Of a stretch of DNA of 64,000 nt, positions 17,523 to 27,431 are shown in pieces. How positions within the stretch are numbered: position 1 is the stretch's first letter; every line of letters begins with the position of its first letter. Source of the DNA: Pseudomonas sp. BSw22131 (GTDB lineage: Bacteria > Pseudomonadota > Gammaproteobacteria > Pseudomonadales > Pseudomonadaceae); contig NZ_CP113949.1 of assembly GCF_026810445.1 (NCBI RefSeq), forward strand, positions 2,294,001 through 2,358,000, given 5' to 3'. The position numbers and the translations under genes are program-made. The notes under the pieces were generated by a model. The model saw nothing but the letters and a program-made list of their open reading frames with translations. It ran no database searches and was not told the origin of the DNA.

Positions 17523-19700
17523 TTATTCCTTCCCTTTGAACGCCAACCGGAACTGGTGCAGCAACGGTTCGGTGTATCCGCTTGGCTGCTCGCGCCCTTT
17601 GAACACCAGATCCTTGGCCGCCTGAAATGCCACTGACGTCTCGAAGTTCGCGGCCATCGGCTTGTAAGCCGAGTCGCCTGCGTTCTGCGCGTCCACGACT
17701 TTGGCCATGCGCTTGAGCGTGTCCAGGACGTGGTGGTCGTCGATCACCTTGTGGTACATCCAGTTGGCGATGTGCTGGCTGGAAATACGCAGGGTCGCAC
17801 GGTCTTCCATCAGTCCCACGTCATGGATGTCCGGCACCTTGGAACACCCCACGCCTTGCTCGACCCAGCGCACCACGTAACCCAGCAAGCCCTGTGCGTT
17901 GTTGTCGATTTCCTGACAAATCTCCTCAGTCGTCCACTTCGCTTCGGCCACCACCGGAACGGTCAGCAAATCCAGCAGAATCTGCTCGCTGACGGTGTCC
18001 AGGTCCACTTGCTCGAGCTCTTCCTGAACCGCCTTGACGTCGACTTTGTGGTAATGCATCGCGTGCAAGGTGGCGGCGGTGGGCGACGGCACCCAGGCGG
18101 TGGTCGCGCCAGCGTTCGGGTGGGCGATTTTTTGCTCCAGCATTTCGGCCATCAAATCCGGCATTGCCCACATACCTTTGCCGATCTGCGCGCGACCGCG
18201 CAGCCCGCACGCCAGGCCAACCAATACGTTGCTGCGCTCGTAGGCCTTGATCCACGGAGTGGCTTTCATATCGCCCTTGCGCAACATCGGACCGGCTTCC
18301 ATTGCCGTGTGGATTTCGTCGCCCGTGCGGTCCAGAAAGCCTGTGTTGATGAATGCCACGCGGGCAGATGCCGCCCCGATGCACGCCTTGAGGTTGACGC
18401 TGGTGCGTCGCTCCTCGTCCATGATCCCCATTTTCACCGTGTTGCGAGGGATCTTCAGGACATCTTCGATGCGCGCGAACAGCGTGTCGGCGAATGCAAC
18501 TTCGTCCGGGCCGTGCATCTTCGGTTTGACGATATAGACGCTGCCTGCACGCGAGTTGCCACGATTGTGCAGGTCGTGCAGCGCGATCAGGCTGGTGATC
18601 ACGCCGTCGAGAATGCCTTCGGGGATTTGCTTGTCGCCGTCATAAAGGACCGCCGGATTGGTCATCAGGTGACCCACGTTGCGGATGAACAGCAGCGAGC
18701 GGCCGTGCAGCCTCAGCGCGCTGCCCTCAGCGGTGGTGTATTCCCGGTCGGCGTTGAGGCGTCGGGTGATGGTTTTGCCACCTTTGACCAGTTCCTCTGT
18801 CAGGTCGCCCTTCATCAGCCCCAGCCAGTTGCGGTAGATGACGATTTTGTCTTCGGCATCCACCGCCGCAACCGAGTCTTCGCAATCGATGATCGTCGAC
18901 AGGGCTGCTTCCAGCACCAGGTCCTTGATGCCGGCCGGGTCAGTGCTGCCAATCGGGCTGGTCGCGTCGATCTGGATCTCGATGTGCAAACCGTGGTTGT
19001 TCAGCAAGATGGCGGTGGGCCGGGCGATTTCACCCTGGTAGCCAATGTATTTTTCAGGATGCGCGAGGGGCGTCTGAGAGCCGTCGGCGAGGGTGACCAC
19101 CAGTTTGCCGCTGTCGATGGCGTAGGCCGTGGCGTCCACATGCGAGCCACTGGCCAGCGGCGCTGCCTGATCCAGCAATACGCGAGCGAAAGCAATGACC
19201 TTGCCCCCGCGCAGAGGGTTATAGCCGGCTTTGATTTCGGCGCCATAGGTGCTTGGAATCACGTCGGTGCCGTACAGTGCATCGTAAAGAGAGCCCCAGC
19301 GCGCGTTCGCGGCATTGAGGGCATAACGGGCGTTGGCAGCCGGCACCACCAGCTGCGGACCGGCTTGCTGGCTGACTTCGATGTCGACATTGCTGGTGGT
19401 GGCCTGCACCTGGGCGGGCACGGGTTTCAAGTAGCCAATCGAGTCCAGATAAGCGATGTACGCCGGCATGTCAGTCACAGGGCCGGGGTTGGACTTGTGC
19501 CACTTGTCCAGTTTCAGCTGGAGCCGGTCACGTTCGGCGAGCAGTTCGCGGTTGACGGGCGCAAGGTCATGCACCAGCGAATCGAAGTCCGCCCAAAAAA
19601 CATCGGCGTCGAGCCCGGTTCCGGGAAGCACGTCCTCGTCGACGAAACGTTGCAGGCTGGCCGCGACTTTCAGGCCATGGCGGGTGACGAATTCGGTCAT
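17523..19700 (-). CDS. glcB: Malate synthase G
   Basis: A 725-residue malate synthase of isoform G, which condenses glyoxylate with acetyl-CoA to malate. The length is normal for this isoform. Recognisable parts are the metal and glyoxylate region [19 protein letters not shown], the arginine of [16 protein letters not shown], the long barrel, [15 protein letters not shown], and the end domain with catalytic-Asp context [21 protein letters not shown]. It is the last gene of glcDEFGB, so glycolate is oxidised to glyoxylate and joined to acetyl-CoA by one operon. In many other pseudomonads, as I recall, glcB is elsewhere. Confidence 0.97.
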   Translation of the reverse strand: MTEFVTRHGLKVAASLQRFVDEDVLPGTGLDADVFWADFDSLVHDLAPVNRELLAERDRLQLKLDKWHKSNPGPVTDMPAYIAYLDSIGYLKPVPAQVQATTSNVDIEVSQQAGPQLVVPAANARYALNAANARWGSLYDALYGTDVIPSTYGAEIKAGYNPLRGGKVIAFARVLLDQAAPLASGSHVDATAYAIDSGKLVVTLADGSQTPLAHPEKYIGYQGEIARPTAILLNNHGLHIEIQIDATSPIGSTDPAGIKDLVLEAALSTIIDCEDSVAAVDAEDKIVIYRNWLGLMKGDLTEELVKGGKTITRRLNADREYTTAEGSALRLHGRSLLFIRNVGHLMTNPAVLYDGDKQIPEGILDGVITSLIALHDLHNRGNSRAGSVYIVKPKMHGPDEVAFADTLFARIEDVLKIPRNTVKMGIMDEERRTSVNLKACIGAASARVAFINTGFLDRTGDEIHTAMEAGPMLRKGDMKATPWIKAYERSNVLVGLACGLRGRAQIGKGMWAMPDLMAEMLEQKIAHPNAGATTAWVPSPTAATLHAMHYHKVDVKAVQEELEQVDLDTVSEQILLDLLTVPVVAEAKWTTEEICQEIDNNAQGLLGYVVRWVEQGVGCSKVPDIHDVGLMEDRATLRISSQHIANWMYHKVIDDHHVLDTLKRMAKVVDAQNAGDSAYKPMAANFETSVAFQAAKDLVFKGREQPSGYTEPLLHQFRLAFKGKE

Positions 19701-19763
19701 CTCGGGTTCTCCGTTTAAATAATGCTTACGACATGCGATAGGCAGCAGGCGCCAGGTTCAGGA

Positions 19764-20171
19764 TCAACCGGCATTCACCGCTGCAACGCCGGCCTTGGCA
19801 ATCTGCGCGTCCTGATCGGCCTTCACGCCGGACACACCCACAGCGCCGATCACTTCACCGTCGACGATCACCGGCACGCCGCCTTCCAGCGAGGTGAGCA
19901 GCGGAGCGGTAGCAAATGCGGTACGACCGCCGTTGATCATTTCTTCGTAGCCCTTGGACTCGCGACGGCCCAGCGCCGACGTGCGGGCCTTCTCGATGGC
20001 GATGTAGCCGCCAATCGGCGCGCAGCCATCAAGGCGCTCGAAGCCCAGCAGGTGCCCACCGTCGTCGACCACGGCGATGGAGACCACCCAGTTGTTAGCC
20101 TGCGCTTCGGTCCGCGCGGCAGCGATGATCCGGGTGATTTCGGTCTGAGTCAGTACGGACTTGGTTTTCAT
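19764..20171 (-). CDS. glcG: GlcG/HbpS family protein
   Basis: A 135-residue protein of the GlcG/HbpS (DUF336) family. The family pattern is intact: LTQTEITRIIAAARTEAQAN, VSIAVVDDGGHLLGFERLDG, APIGGYIAIEKARTSA, and EGGVPVIVDGEVIGAVGVSG. Relatives bind haem or corrinoids, but the role in glycolate use is not established. It sits between glcF and glcB as in the E. coli operon. Confidence 0.93.
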   Translation of the reverse strand: MKTKSVLTQTEITRIIAAARTEAQANNWVVSIAVVDDGGHLLGFERLDGCAPIGGYIAIEKARTSALGRRESKGYEEMINGGRTAFATAPLLTSLEGGVPVIVDGEVIGAVGVSGVKADQDAQIAKAGVAAVNAG

Positions 20172-20217
20172 GCAGCTCTCCTGAGGCGGTTGTTATAGGT
20201 GTTGGGGCGCTCTTGCG

Positions 20218-21435
20218 TTAGTGCAAGGCGTCTTCGATCAGTTCGATCCAATGTTTGACCGGCGTGCGTCCGGCTCCGGCCAGGTGTGTCTGGCAACCGA
20301 TGTTGGCTGTGGCGATCACCTCGGGGTTGCCGCTTTCCAGCGCACGCATCTTGTTGTCACGCAGTTGCGTGGAGAGCACCGGTTGAGTGATCGAGTAAGT
20401 ACCCGCCGATCCGCAGCATAAATGACCGTCCGGCACGCTGGTGAGGTTGAAGCCCAGCCGGGTCAGCACCGCTTCTACCGCACCGCCCAGTTTTTGCGCG
20501 TGTTGCAACGTGCAAGGGCAATGAAACGCCAGCTTCTGGCTGGTGCAGGTGCCGAGCTTTTCCAGTGGTTCTTCGCGAAGCACCTCAATCAGGTCGCGAG
20601 TCATTTCGCTGATCTTCGCGGCCTTGGTGGCATAGGCCGGGTCGTCTCGCAGCAAATGCCCGTACTCTTTGACGAAAGCGCCGCACCCGCTGGCAGTCTG
20701 GACGATGGCTTCGGCCCCGGCATCAATAGCTGGCCACCATGCGTCGATGTTGCGCCGGGCGCGATCCAGACCGGCCTTCTGTGCGTTTAAATGGTAGTCC
20801 ACCGCGCCGCAGCAGCCCGCTTGCGCAATCGGTTTTACGCTGATGCCCAAACGATCCAGCACCCGCGCCGCTGCGCCATTGGTGTTGGGCGAAAGCGCTG
20901 GCAATACGCAGCCTTCGAGCATCAAGACCTGGCGTGCGTGTTGCTGTGTCGGCCTTGCGGTAGCGGGTCGAACCTGCCCCGGCAGTTTGGTCTTCAGGCT
21001 GCCCGGCAGCAGCGGCCGGAATGCATTGCCGACCCGGGTCAAGGATTTGAACAGCCCGGCATTCGGTACCACGGCCCGTAAACCATCGCGCAGCAGGCGC
21101 TGGCCCATAGGGCGCGGCACGGCGGCGTCAACCACTGCGCGGCCGATGTCCAGCAGGTTGTGATACTTGACCCCTGACGGGCAGGTGGTTTCGCAGTTGC
21201 GGCAGGACAGGCAACGGTCCAGGTGCAGTTGGGTCTTTTCGGTGACCTCGTTGCCTTCGAGCACCTGCTTGATGAGGTAAATGCGGCCACGGGGCCCGTC
21301 GAGTTCGTCGCCCAGTAGCTGATAGGTCGGGCAGGTAGCGTTGCAAAAGCCGCAATGCACACAACTGCGAAGGATGCTTTCAGCTTCTTCGGCACGGGGC
21401 AGGCGTTTGGCCTCTTCGCTCAAGGTGGTCTGCAT
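20218..21435 (-). CDS. glcF: Glycolate oxidase iron-sulfur subunit
   Basis: A 405-residue electron-transfer subunit of the membrane-associated glycolate oxidase. Two 4Fe-4S ferredoxin clusters are at residues 25-35 (CVHCGFCNATCPTY) and about 75-90 (CLSCRNCETTCPSGV). Two CCG domains follow (AGCCGAVDYH and LCCGSAGTYS), as in heterodisulfide-reductase-like proteins. It passes electrons from the GlcD flavin to the respiratory chain. The start is two bases after the glcE stop in the opposite reading sense of the operon order D-E-F, so all are co-translated. Confidence 0.96.
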   Translation of the reverse strand: MQTTLSEEAKRLPRAEEAESILRSCVHCGFCNATCPTYQLLGDELDGPRGRIYLIKQVLEGNEVTEKTQLHLDRCLSCRNCETTCPSGVKYHNLLDIGRAVVDAAVPRPMGQRLLRDGLRAVVPNAGLFKSLTRVGNAFRPLLPGSLKTKLPGQVRPATARPTQQHARQVLMLEGCVLPALSPNTNGAAARVLDRLGISVKPIAQAGCCGAVDYHLNAQKAGLDRARRNIDAWWPAIDAGAEAIVQTASGCGAFVKEYGHLLRDDPAYATKAAKISEMTRDLIEVLREEPLEKLGTCTSQKLAFHCPCTLQHAQKLGGAVEAVLTRLGFNLTSVPDGHLCCGSAGTYSITQPVLSTQLRDNKMRALESGNPEVIATANIGCQTHLAGAGRTPVKHWIELIEDALH

Positions 21436-21437
21436 GG

Positions 21438-22535
21438 TCAGATCTCCGCGTACATTCGGCCCGGATTGAAGATTCCGTGCGGATCAAGTTGCGCCTTGAG
21501 TTGGCGGTGATAGCGCATCAGCGGCGAGGCCAGCGGTTCAAAGGGGCTGTCATCAGTGCCGGGGCTGTAACACGTAACATGACCGCCGACCTGACTGACG
21601 ATGGCCCGAATCTCCGGGCCGCTGGCATCCGATTTCAACCAGCGCTGCGCGCCGCCCCAGTCGATCAACTGCTCGCCTGGCAGATCCAGCACGCCGGTGT
21701 TGTTGGGCACCGACACACGCCACAGCGCACGCCCGTCGGAGAAGAAGTCCAGGCGATGGGTATTCAGGTCATTCCAGTAAGCGGGTGCGGTGGCCTCGCC
21801 GCCCAGACGATCCTTTGCCGCCGCCACCGAGCCTTCGCCGCCTTCCAGGCGCAGTCGCAGGCGCTGGCCGTCGTGGCACGCGGCGCTGATCGGCAGCGGC
21901 TGCTGGCCCCATTCGGCCAACCGGGCGAGGGCATGGGCGGCGTCCATTTCCAGCGCAATGCTGGTGCACAGTCGCGGTTTGGGCAGCACTTTCAAGGACA
22001 CTTCGGTAATGACGCCCAGGCACCCGAAGCTGCCGGCCAGCAAGCGTGAAAGGTCGTAACCGGCGACGTTTTTCATCACTTCGCCACCAAACTTCAAATG
22101 CTTTCCGTGGCCGGTGATCACCCGGGTGCCGAGCACAAAGTCTCGCACCGAGCCCGACCACGGGCGACGTGGCCCGGACAAACCGGCAGCAATCATGCCG
22201 CCCACCGTGGCGTCTTCGATGCCGTTGTCGCTGAAGATCGGCGGTTCGCACGGGAGCATCTGCCCAGCGGCATCCAGCGCCGCCGACAACTCACTGAGCG
22301 GCGTACCGGCCCGCGCGGTGATGACCAGCTCGGTCGGATCGTAGGTGACGATGCCGCGATGCTGGCGCGTGTCGAGGACTTCACCGGCCACTTCACGACC
22401 CAGAAACGCCTTGCTGTTGGACCCCTGAATGCGCAAGGGCGTGCTGGCATGGATGGCTTGATTGACCTGCTCCAGCAGCGCGCCACTGGCGTCACGATCC
22501 GCAGGCGAGCGGTTTGGCTGACGTTCGGCACTCAT
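21438..22535 (-). CDS. glcE: Glycolate oxidase FAD-binding subunit GlcE
   Basis: A 365-residue subunit with the FAD-binding type 4 fold. The FAD region shows IVTYDPTELVITARAGTPLS, then DATVGGMIAAGLSGPRRPW and GEVMKNVAGYDLSRLLAGSFGCLG. It is shorter than GlcD and probably supports its flavin site in the GlcDEF complex. Its ATG overlaps the glcD stop (ATGA). Confidence 0.96.
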   Translation of the reverse strand: MSAERQPNRSPADRDASGALLEQVNQAIHASTPLRIQGSNSKAFLGREVAGEVLDTRQHRGIVTYDPTELVITARAGTPLSELSAALDAAGQMLPCEPPIFSDNGIEDATVGGMIAAGLSGPRRPWSGSVRDFVLGTRVITGHGKHLKFGGEVMKNVAGYDLSRLLAGSFGCLGVITEVSLKVLPKPRLCTSIALEMDAAHALARLAEWGQQPLPISAACHDGQRLRLRLEGGEGSVAAAKDRLGGEATAPAYWNDLNTHRLDFFSDGRALWRVSVPNNTGVLDLPGEQLIDWGGAQRWLKSDASGPEIRAIVSQVGGHVTCYSPGTDDSPFEPLASPLMRYHRQLKAQLDPHGIFNPGRMYAEI

Positions 22536-24034
22536 CAGAAACGCTCCAGTTCAGGGAAGGGCAGTTTGCCCATGTGCACATGCATCGCGCCAAATTCGGC
22601 GCAGCGGTGCAGCGTCGGGATATTTTTGCCGGGGTTGAGCATGCCGCTCGGGTCGAACGCCGCCTTGATCGCGTGAAACAACGTCAGCTCGTCGCTGTTG
22701 AACTGCGCGCACATCTGGTTGATTTTCTCGCGCCCGACACCGTGCTCGCCGGTGATGCTGCCGCCGACTTTCACGCACAGTTCGAGAATCTTGCCGCCCA
22801 GTGCTTCGGCCCGGTCCAGTTCGCCTGGCTGATTGGCATCGAACAGGATCAGCGGGTGCATATTGCCGTCGCCTGCATGAAATACGTTGGCGACCCGCAG
22901 GCCATATTCCTCTGAAAGCGCAGTAATGCCCTTGAGTACGCCGGGCAGCTCGCGCCGGGGAATGGTCCCGTCCATGCAGTAATAGTCGGGCGACAAACGG
23001 CCGACGGCAGGGAAGGCGTTCTTGCGGCCTGCCCAGAAGCGCACGCGCTCGGCCTCGTCTTTGGCTTGACGCACTTCGGTGGCGCCAGCCTTTTCCAGCA
23101 CGGCGCGGACGCGGTCGCAGTCGTCGTGCACATCGGCTTCAACGCCGTCGAGTTCGCACAGCAGAATGGCCTCGGCGTCCACCGGATATCCGGCGTGGAT
23201 GAAGTCTTCGGCGGCGCGGATCGCCAGGTTGTCCATCATTTCCAGGCCGCCGGGGATGATGCCCTCGGCGATGATATCGCCCACTGCGCGTCCGGCTTTT
23301 TCCACCGAATCGAAGGCTGCGAGCAGCACCCGTGCCACTTGCGGCTTGGGCAGTAGCTTGACGGTCACTTCGGTGATGATGCCGAGCATGCCCTCAGAAC
23401 CGGTGAACAGCGCGAGCAGGTCGAAGCCTGGCGAGTCCAGCGCCTCGGAGCCCAACACCATGCGCTCGCCTTCAACCGTGAGGATGTCGACTTTCAGCAG
23501 GTTATGAACCGTCAGGCCGTACTTGAGGCAGTGCACGCCGCCGGCATTTTCGGCAACGTTGCCACCAATGGAGCAGGCAATCTGTGAGGAAGGGTCCGGG
23601 GCGTAATAAAGGTCGAACGGTGCCGCCGCTTGCGAGATTGCGAGATTGCGCACGCCGGGTTGCACCCGAGCGAAGCGCCCGGCGGGGTCGATGTGCAGGA
23701 TCTTGTTGAACCTCGCCATGACCAGCAGCACGCCTTTCTCCAGCGGCAGAGCGCCGCCAGACAATCCGGTGCCAGCGCCGCGTGCGACAACCGGCACGTT
23801 GCGTTCGTGGCAAAGCTTGAGGAGGGTTTGTACCTGATCGAGGCGTTCGGGCAGCACCACCAGCATCGGCGTGGTGCGGTACGCGGACAGTCCATCGCAC
23901 TCGTAGGGGCGAAGCTCTTCTTCGCGGTGAAGAATGTCCAGATCGGGCAATCGGGCCTGCAAGGCTTGTAACAACAGCGCCTTATCGGTAGCGGGCAGCG
24001 CGCCGTCGACGCGTTCGTCGTACAGAATATTCAT
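22535..24034 (-). CDS. glcD: Glycolate oxidase catalytic subunit GlcD
   Basis: A 499-residue FAD-linked oxidase that converts glycolate (and often D-lactate) to the 2-oxo acid. The same length as E. coli GlcD. The FAD site (VPVVARGAGTGLSGGALPLE, then DPSSQIACSIGGNVAENAGG) and the metal/substrate end (NVFHAGDGNMHPLILFD, GGSITGEHGVGREK) are intact. The frame is open upstream, but MNILYDERVDGALP at 24034 aligns with the family start. A GGGTTCGCAACCC hairpin lies just before the ATG, and the leader is rich in A and C, resembling an Hfq/Crc target without an exact motif. Confidence 0.96.
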   Translation of the reverse strand: MNILYDERVDGALPATDKALLLQALQARLPDLDILHREEELRPYECDGLSAYRTTPMLVVLPERLDQVQTLLKLCHERNVPVVARGAGTGLSGGALPLEKGVLLVMARFNKILHIDPAGRFARVQPGVRNLAISQAAAPFDLYYAPDPSSQIACSIGGNVAENAGGVHCLKYGLTVHNLLKVDILTVEGERMVLGSEALDSPGFDLLALFTGSEGMLGIITEVTVKLLPKPQVARVLLAAFDSVEKAGRAVGDIIAEGIIPGGLEMMDNLAIRAAEDFIHAGYPVDAEAILLCELDGVEADVHDDCDRVRAVLEKAGATEVRQAKDEAERVRFWAGRKNAFPAVGRLSPDYYCMDGTIPRRELPGVLKGITALSEEYGLRVANVFHAGDGNMHPLILFDANQPGELDRAEALGGKILELCVKVGGSITGEHGVGREKINQMCAQFNSDELTLFHAIKAAFDPSGMLNPGKNIPTLHRCAEFGAMHVHMGKLPFPELERF

Positions 24035-24147
24035 GATGGGTTCGCAACCCTGTTTTGTTTTTATTGAGGCCCGTTCGCTGGACGAACGTTCTATTGGCTG
24101 GCTTGCATCATTGGTGCTGGCGGCTTTACTGTCCATGCCTTGAGGCG

Positions 24148-24160
24148 CTGGTCGAACCAG
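24148..24160. promoter_or_regulatory. GlcC operator, glcD-proximal
   Basis: CTGGTCGAACCAG is a symmetric CTGGT-N3-ACCAG site, the spacing used by FadR-type GntR regulators such as PdhR. A second copy is at 24254. Confidence 0.7.
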
Positions 24161-24253
24161 TTTATTTTTCGAGCTGGCGCATAATAATCATTTAAATCCA
24201 TATAAATCATGATCTTGAAAACGCATGTCCCCAAACTCGTTTTTATCAAGGTC

Positions 24254-24268
24254 ACTGGTCATACCAGT
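24254..24268. promoter_or_regulatory. GlcC operator, glcC-proximal
   Basis: ACTGGTCATACCAGT, a perfect 6-3-6 inverted repeat, lies 10 bases before the glcC start and overlaps its leader, fitting autorepression by GlcC. Confidence 0.75.
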
Positions 24269-24278
24269 TGAGGTCGTC

Positions 24279-25046
24279 ATGCAGAACACCGTCATTGCGC
24301 GTGCTCCCCAAGTGGCTGACGTCGTCAGCGAGCGTATCGAGCGCCTGATCGTCGACGGCGTGCTGAAAGTGGGTCAGTTATTGCCCTCGGAGCGTCGCTT
24401 GACCGAAAAGCTGGGCGTGTCACGCACTGCGCTGCGTGAAGGTCTCAAGTTGCTGCGCGCCAGGGGCATCATCGATACGCAGCAGGGCAAAGGTTCGTTC
24501 GTTGCCCGCATGGACGGCATGGCCGCCAGTTCACCGTTGCTGCATTTATTCGGCTCGCAGCCGCGCACGCTCTATGACCTGTTCGAGGTGCGCAGCCTGC
24601 TGGAGGGCGAGTCGGCCCGCTTGGCTGCGTTGCGCGGCACAGACGCGGACTTTGTACTGATCACGCGCAGCTACGACGCGCTGGTCGCGTCCCATGATCA
24701 AGCGCTGGACGCATCCAGCCATGCGCGGCTCGATCACGCGTTTCATCTGGCCATTTGCGAGGCGTCGCACAACCCGGTGCTGGTGCAAACGCTGCGGTCG
24801 CTGACGGATCTGCTGCTCAATACGGTCTTCGCGTCGGTCAATAACCTGTACCACCGCGAAGCGCAGAAAAAGCAGATCGATCGTCACCATGCCAGGCTGT
24901 ACAACGCGGTGACCGGTCGATTGCCGGAGCAAGCGCGCAAGGCCGCCATCGCCCACATCCAGAGTATTTGCGAGAACCTGCGGGAAATCGAAAACGAAGA
25001 ACAACGACTGGTCAGGGCTACATTGCGCCTGGAAGGCTGGACGTAA
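24279..25046 (+). CDS. glcC: GntR/FadR-family glycolate regulator GlcC
   Basis: A 255-residue regulator. The winged helix-turn-helix (IERLIVDGVLKVGQLLPSER, then GVSRTALREGLKLLRARGII) takes up residues 14-70. The FCD ligand domain follows with its metal-binding Asp/His pattern (RLDHAFHLAICEASHNPVLV). It matches E. coli GlcC over the full length. Glycolate is the expected effector. The ATG at 24279 follows TTGAGGT. It is divergent from glcD with two operators between. Confidence 0.94.
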   Translation: MQNTVIARAPQVADVVSERIERLIVDGVLKVGQLLPSERRLTEKLGVSRTALREGLKLLRARGIIDTQQGKGSFVARMDGMAASSPLLHLFGSQPRTLYDLFEVRSLLEGESARLAALRGTDADFVLITRSYDALVASHDQALDASSHARLDHAFHLAICEASHNPVLVQTLRSLTDLLLNTVFASVNNLYHREAQKKQIDRHHARLYNAVTGRLPEQARKAAIAHIQSICENLREIENEEQRLVRATLRLEGWT

Positions 25047-25069
25047 GCGTGAATACCCGTCCTCTCACC

Positions 25070-25163
25070 TGTAGGCGCGCGCGTGCCCGCGAAAGCGTTC
25101 TGTCAGTGAACACCCATTGCTCTGACCCACCCCAATGGCGTGCAAGCGCGCTCCTGCAGGTTT
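25070..25163. repeat. REP-like imperfect hairpin after glcC
   Basis: The block begins CCTGTAGGCGCGCGCGTGC and ends GCAAGCGCGCTCCTGCAGG, which are near-complementary. This is the usual build of a Pseudomonas REP doublet. Confidence 0.5.
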
Positions 25164-25199
25164 GATGCTTGCCTTGACAGTCGCTTCTCAAACCCGCAA

Positions 25200-25216
25200 T
25201 TTACGCACTGCGTAAA
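25200..25216. promoter_or_regulatory. HmgR-type operator upstream of hpd
   Basis: TTTACGCACTGCGTAAA is a 6-5-6 inverted repeat. The same layout, ATTACG-N5-CGTAAT, is found upstream of hmgA at 27432. The IclR-type regulator between the two genes is the natural binder. Confidence 0.65.
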
Positions 25217-25241
25217 ACGATTACGAAACGTTACCGCCGAC

Positions 25242-25249
25242 AACAATAA
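25242..25249 (+). promoter_or_regulatory. CA-motif (Hfq/Crc-type) in the hpd leader
   Basis: AACAATAA is an exact AAYAAYAA match and continues as CAAC. It is about 230 bases before the hpd ATG, so an effect on translation would need a downstream structure or another start. Confidence 0.35.
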
Positions 25250-25477
25250 CAACTCAGTGGCAGGCGATCACCGTGGCGCTGGGACATCCCGCTTTCCAGC
25301 ACGCGCACCCGGATGCGCAATCCGACAAGCCGGAGTAACCTTTCCGACATGAAAAGTTTTGGTCTGCAACTCATCTTCGGCGACTTTCTCGCCCGCAGCG
25401 TACGCGGCATTCCGTGCGCACCGCCTTCTGGACAGTGATCCCGATCTCAGCGTTTTTCACTCTCCAGGAGCAAGACC

Positions 25478-26554
25478 ATGACTGACCTCTATGAAAACCC
25501 GATGGACCTGATGGGCTTCGAATTCATTGAATTTGCATCCCCCACCCCTGGCGCACTTGAGCCTGTGTTTCAGATCATGGGGTTCACCAAAGTCGCCAAC
25601 CACCGTTCCAAGAACGTGTCGTTGTACCGGCAGGGCGCAATCAACATCATCCTCAACAATGAGCCGCACAGCGAAGCGTCCTACTTCGCCGCTGAGCATG
25701 GTCCGTCGGTGTGCGGCATGGCTTTCAGGGTCAAGGATTCGCAAAAGGCCTACAGCCGCGCACTCGAACTCGGTGCGCAGCCCATTGAAATCGCCACGGG
25801 CCCGATGGAGTTGCGACTGCCAGCGATCAAGGGCATCGGCGGCGCCCCGCTTTACCTGATTGACCGATTTGGCGAAGGCACATCGATCTACGACATTGAC
25901 TTCGTTTTCATTGACGGCGTTGACCGTCATCCCGAAGGCGCGGGGCTGAAATTCATCGATCACCTGACCCATAACGTGTATCGCGGGCGGATGGCGTACT
26001 GGGCGAACTTCTACGAGAAGCTGTTCAACTTCCGCGAGCTGCGCTACTTCGATATCAAGGGCGAGTACACCGGCCTGACATCCAAAGCCATGACCGCCCC
26101 GGACGGCATGATTCGCATACCGCTCAACGAGGAATCCTCAAGAGGCGCGGGGCAGATCGAAGAGTTTTTGATGCAGTTCAATGGTGAGGGCATTCAGCAC
26201 GTCGCGTTTTTCACCGAAGACCTGATCAAGACCTGGGACGCGCTCAAGGCCCTGGGCATGCGCTTCATGACCGCGCCGCCGGACACTTATTACGAGATGC
26301 TCGAAGGCCGGTTGCCGAACCATGGGGAGCCGGAACATGAGCTGAAGGCACGTGGGATCTTGCTCGATGGCACGTCCGAAGGCGGCACTCAGCGATTGCT
26401 GCTGCAGATATTCTCGGCAACCCTGATGGGGCCGGTGTTCTTCGAGTTCATCCAGCGCAAGGGTGATGACGGTTTCGGCGAAGGCAACTTCAAGGCGCTG
26501 TTCGAATCCATCGAGCGTGATCAGGTGCGGCGCGGTGTGTTAGCCGCTGATTAA
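25478..26554 (+). CDS. hpd: 4-Hydroxyphenylpyruvate dioxygenase
   Basis: A 358-residue non-haem iron dioxygenase that turns 4-hydroxyphenylpyruvate into homogentisate. The length is that of the P. fluorescens enzyme. The three iron ligands lie in the conserved stretches [11 protein letters not shown] (His near 161), [12 protein letters not shown] (His near 240) and [11 protein letters not shown] (Glu near 322). The second vicinal-oxygen-chelate domain carries all of them. The ATG follows CCAGGAG. The next steps (hmgA, fahA) lie beyond the convergent regulator. An HmgR-type operator is 260 bases upstream. Confidence 0.97.
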   Translation: MTDLYENPMDLMGFEFIEFASPTPGALEPVFQIMGFTKVANHRSKNVSLYRQGAINIILNNEPHSEASYFAAEHGPSVCGMAFRVKDSQKAYSRALELGAQPIEIATGPMELRLPAIKGIGGAPLYLIDRFGEGTSIYDIDFVFIDGVDRHPEGAGLKFIDHLTHNVYRGRMAYWANFYEKLFNFRELRYFDIKGEYTGLTSKAMTAPDGMIRIPLNEESSRGAGQIEEFLMQFNGEGIQHVAFFTEDLIKTWDALKALGMRFMTAPPDTYYEMLEGRLPNHGEPEHELKARGILLDGTSEGGTQRLLLQIFSATLMGPVFFEFIQRKGDDGFGEGNFKALFESIERDQVRRGVLAAD

Positions 26555-26580
26555 GACTTCAGGCACTGGTTCAGGCGCGT

Positions 26581-27372
26581 TCAGCCCAGCGGCATTTCCC
26601 CGCCCATCCGCTGGCTGATCGCGTGTGCGGTGGCTTTCAAGCGTTGCGCTGCCCGTGTCTGCCGTTCTCCCGTCAGCACCGATGCCGAGCCGACGACGGT
26701 CACCACCCCTGCCAGCGTGTTGCCCATGGCGAACACGGGCGACGACACTGCATTCACCCCGGCCATCAGCAAGCCCTGAATCTGGTGCACGCCGGTGCTG
26801 CGGATTTCAGTGATGTGGCGGTCGATGTCCTTGAGCTGCTGGGTGTTCAGTGTCTGAGCCTCGGTGTCGCGCAGCGCTGCTGTTTCGGCTGCCGATAGAA
26901 AGCTCTGGAACACCAGTCCGGTGGATGAGCTCAACAACGGCAGCACGGAGCCGATCTGCGTCACCAGCGTCACTGCGCCAAGCGACTGTTCCACGTACAC
27001 CACGGCCGGGCCTTTGTTGCCCCAGACTGCCAGAAAACAGGTTTCGTTGAGTTCGTCTCGCAGGTTGATCAAGTGCGGGGCTGAGACTTTCAATACGTCA
27101 AGCTGGCTCAATGCTGCCAAACCGACCTGCAACGCAGAACGGCCCAGCGCGTAGTGCAGAGTGAGCGGGCTTTGCTCTGCGAATCCGCTGTCAACCAGCG
27201 CCTGCAGATAGCGGTGCACTTTGCTCGCAGGCATGCCGGTGTGTTCGGCAAGTCTGGACAGCGATGTGGAGGGTGCAAGCTCTGCCAGAGCCTTGAGAAC
27301 GCCCACTGCCACCTCGGCGGATTGCACCTTCTGCGGACGTCCACCTGGGGAGCTTTCGGAATCAACGGTCAT
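26581..27372 (-). CDS. hmgR: IclR-family regulator of the homogentisate genes
   Basis: A 263-residue IclR-type repressor. The helix-turn-helix (ALAELAPSTSLSRLAEHTGM, then ASKVHRYLQALVDSGF) takes up residues 28-65. The effector domain follows (CFLAVWGNKGPAVVYVEQSL; SSTGLVFQSF). By position it corresponds to HmgR of P. putida, which responds to homogentisate. It is divergent from hmgA with an ATTACG-N5-CGTAAT box between and convergent with hpd. The assignment rests on context plus family. Confidence 0.88.
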   Translation of the reverse strand: MTVDSESSPGGRPQKVQSAEVAVGVLKALAELAPSTSLSRLAEHTGMPASKVHRYLQALVDSGFAEQSPLTLHYALGRSALQVGLAALSQLDVLKVSAPHLINLRDELNETCFLAVWGNKGPAVVYVEQSLGAVTLVTQIGSVLPLLSSSTGLVFQSFLSAAETAALRDTEAQTLNTQQLKDIDRHITEIRSTGVHQIQGLLMAGVNAVSSPVFAMGNTLAGVVTVVGSASVLTGERQTRAAQRLKATAHAISQRMGGEMPLG

Positions 27373-27431
27373 GAAGGAGGTGCGCCGGTCTGGGAAGGCT
27401 GCTTTATAACTTGACCCTCCTGCAAACTCAA

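Larger units (their letters stand above)
25047..25477. other. Non-coding gap, leader of hpd
   Basis: These 431 bases hold a REP-like hairpin (25070-25163), the HmgR-type operator at 25200 and a CA-motif at 25242, then a long hpd leader. I see no gene. Confidence 0.6.

Noticed and set aside
17730..19718. Plus-strand open frame of 662 codons over glcB
   Set aside because: It is antisense to a full, conserved malate synthase G and its translation resembles no family.
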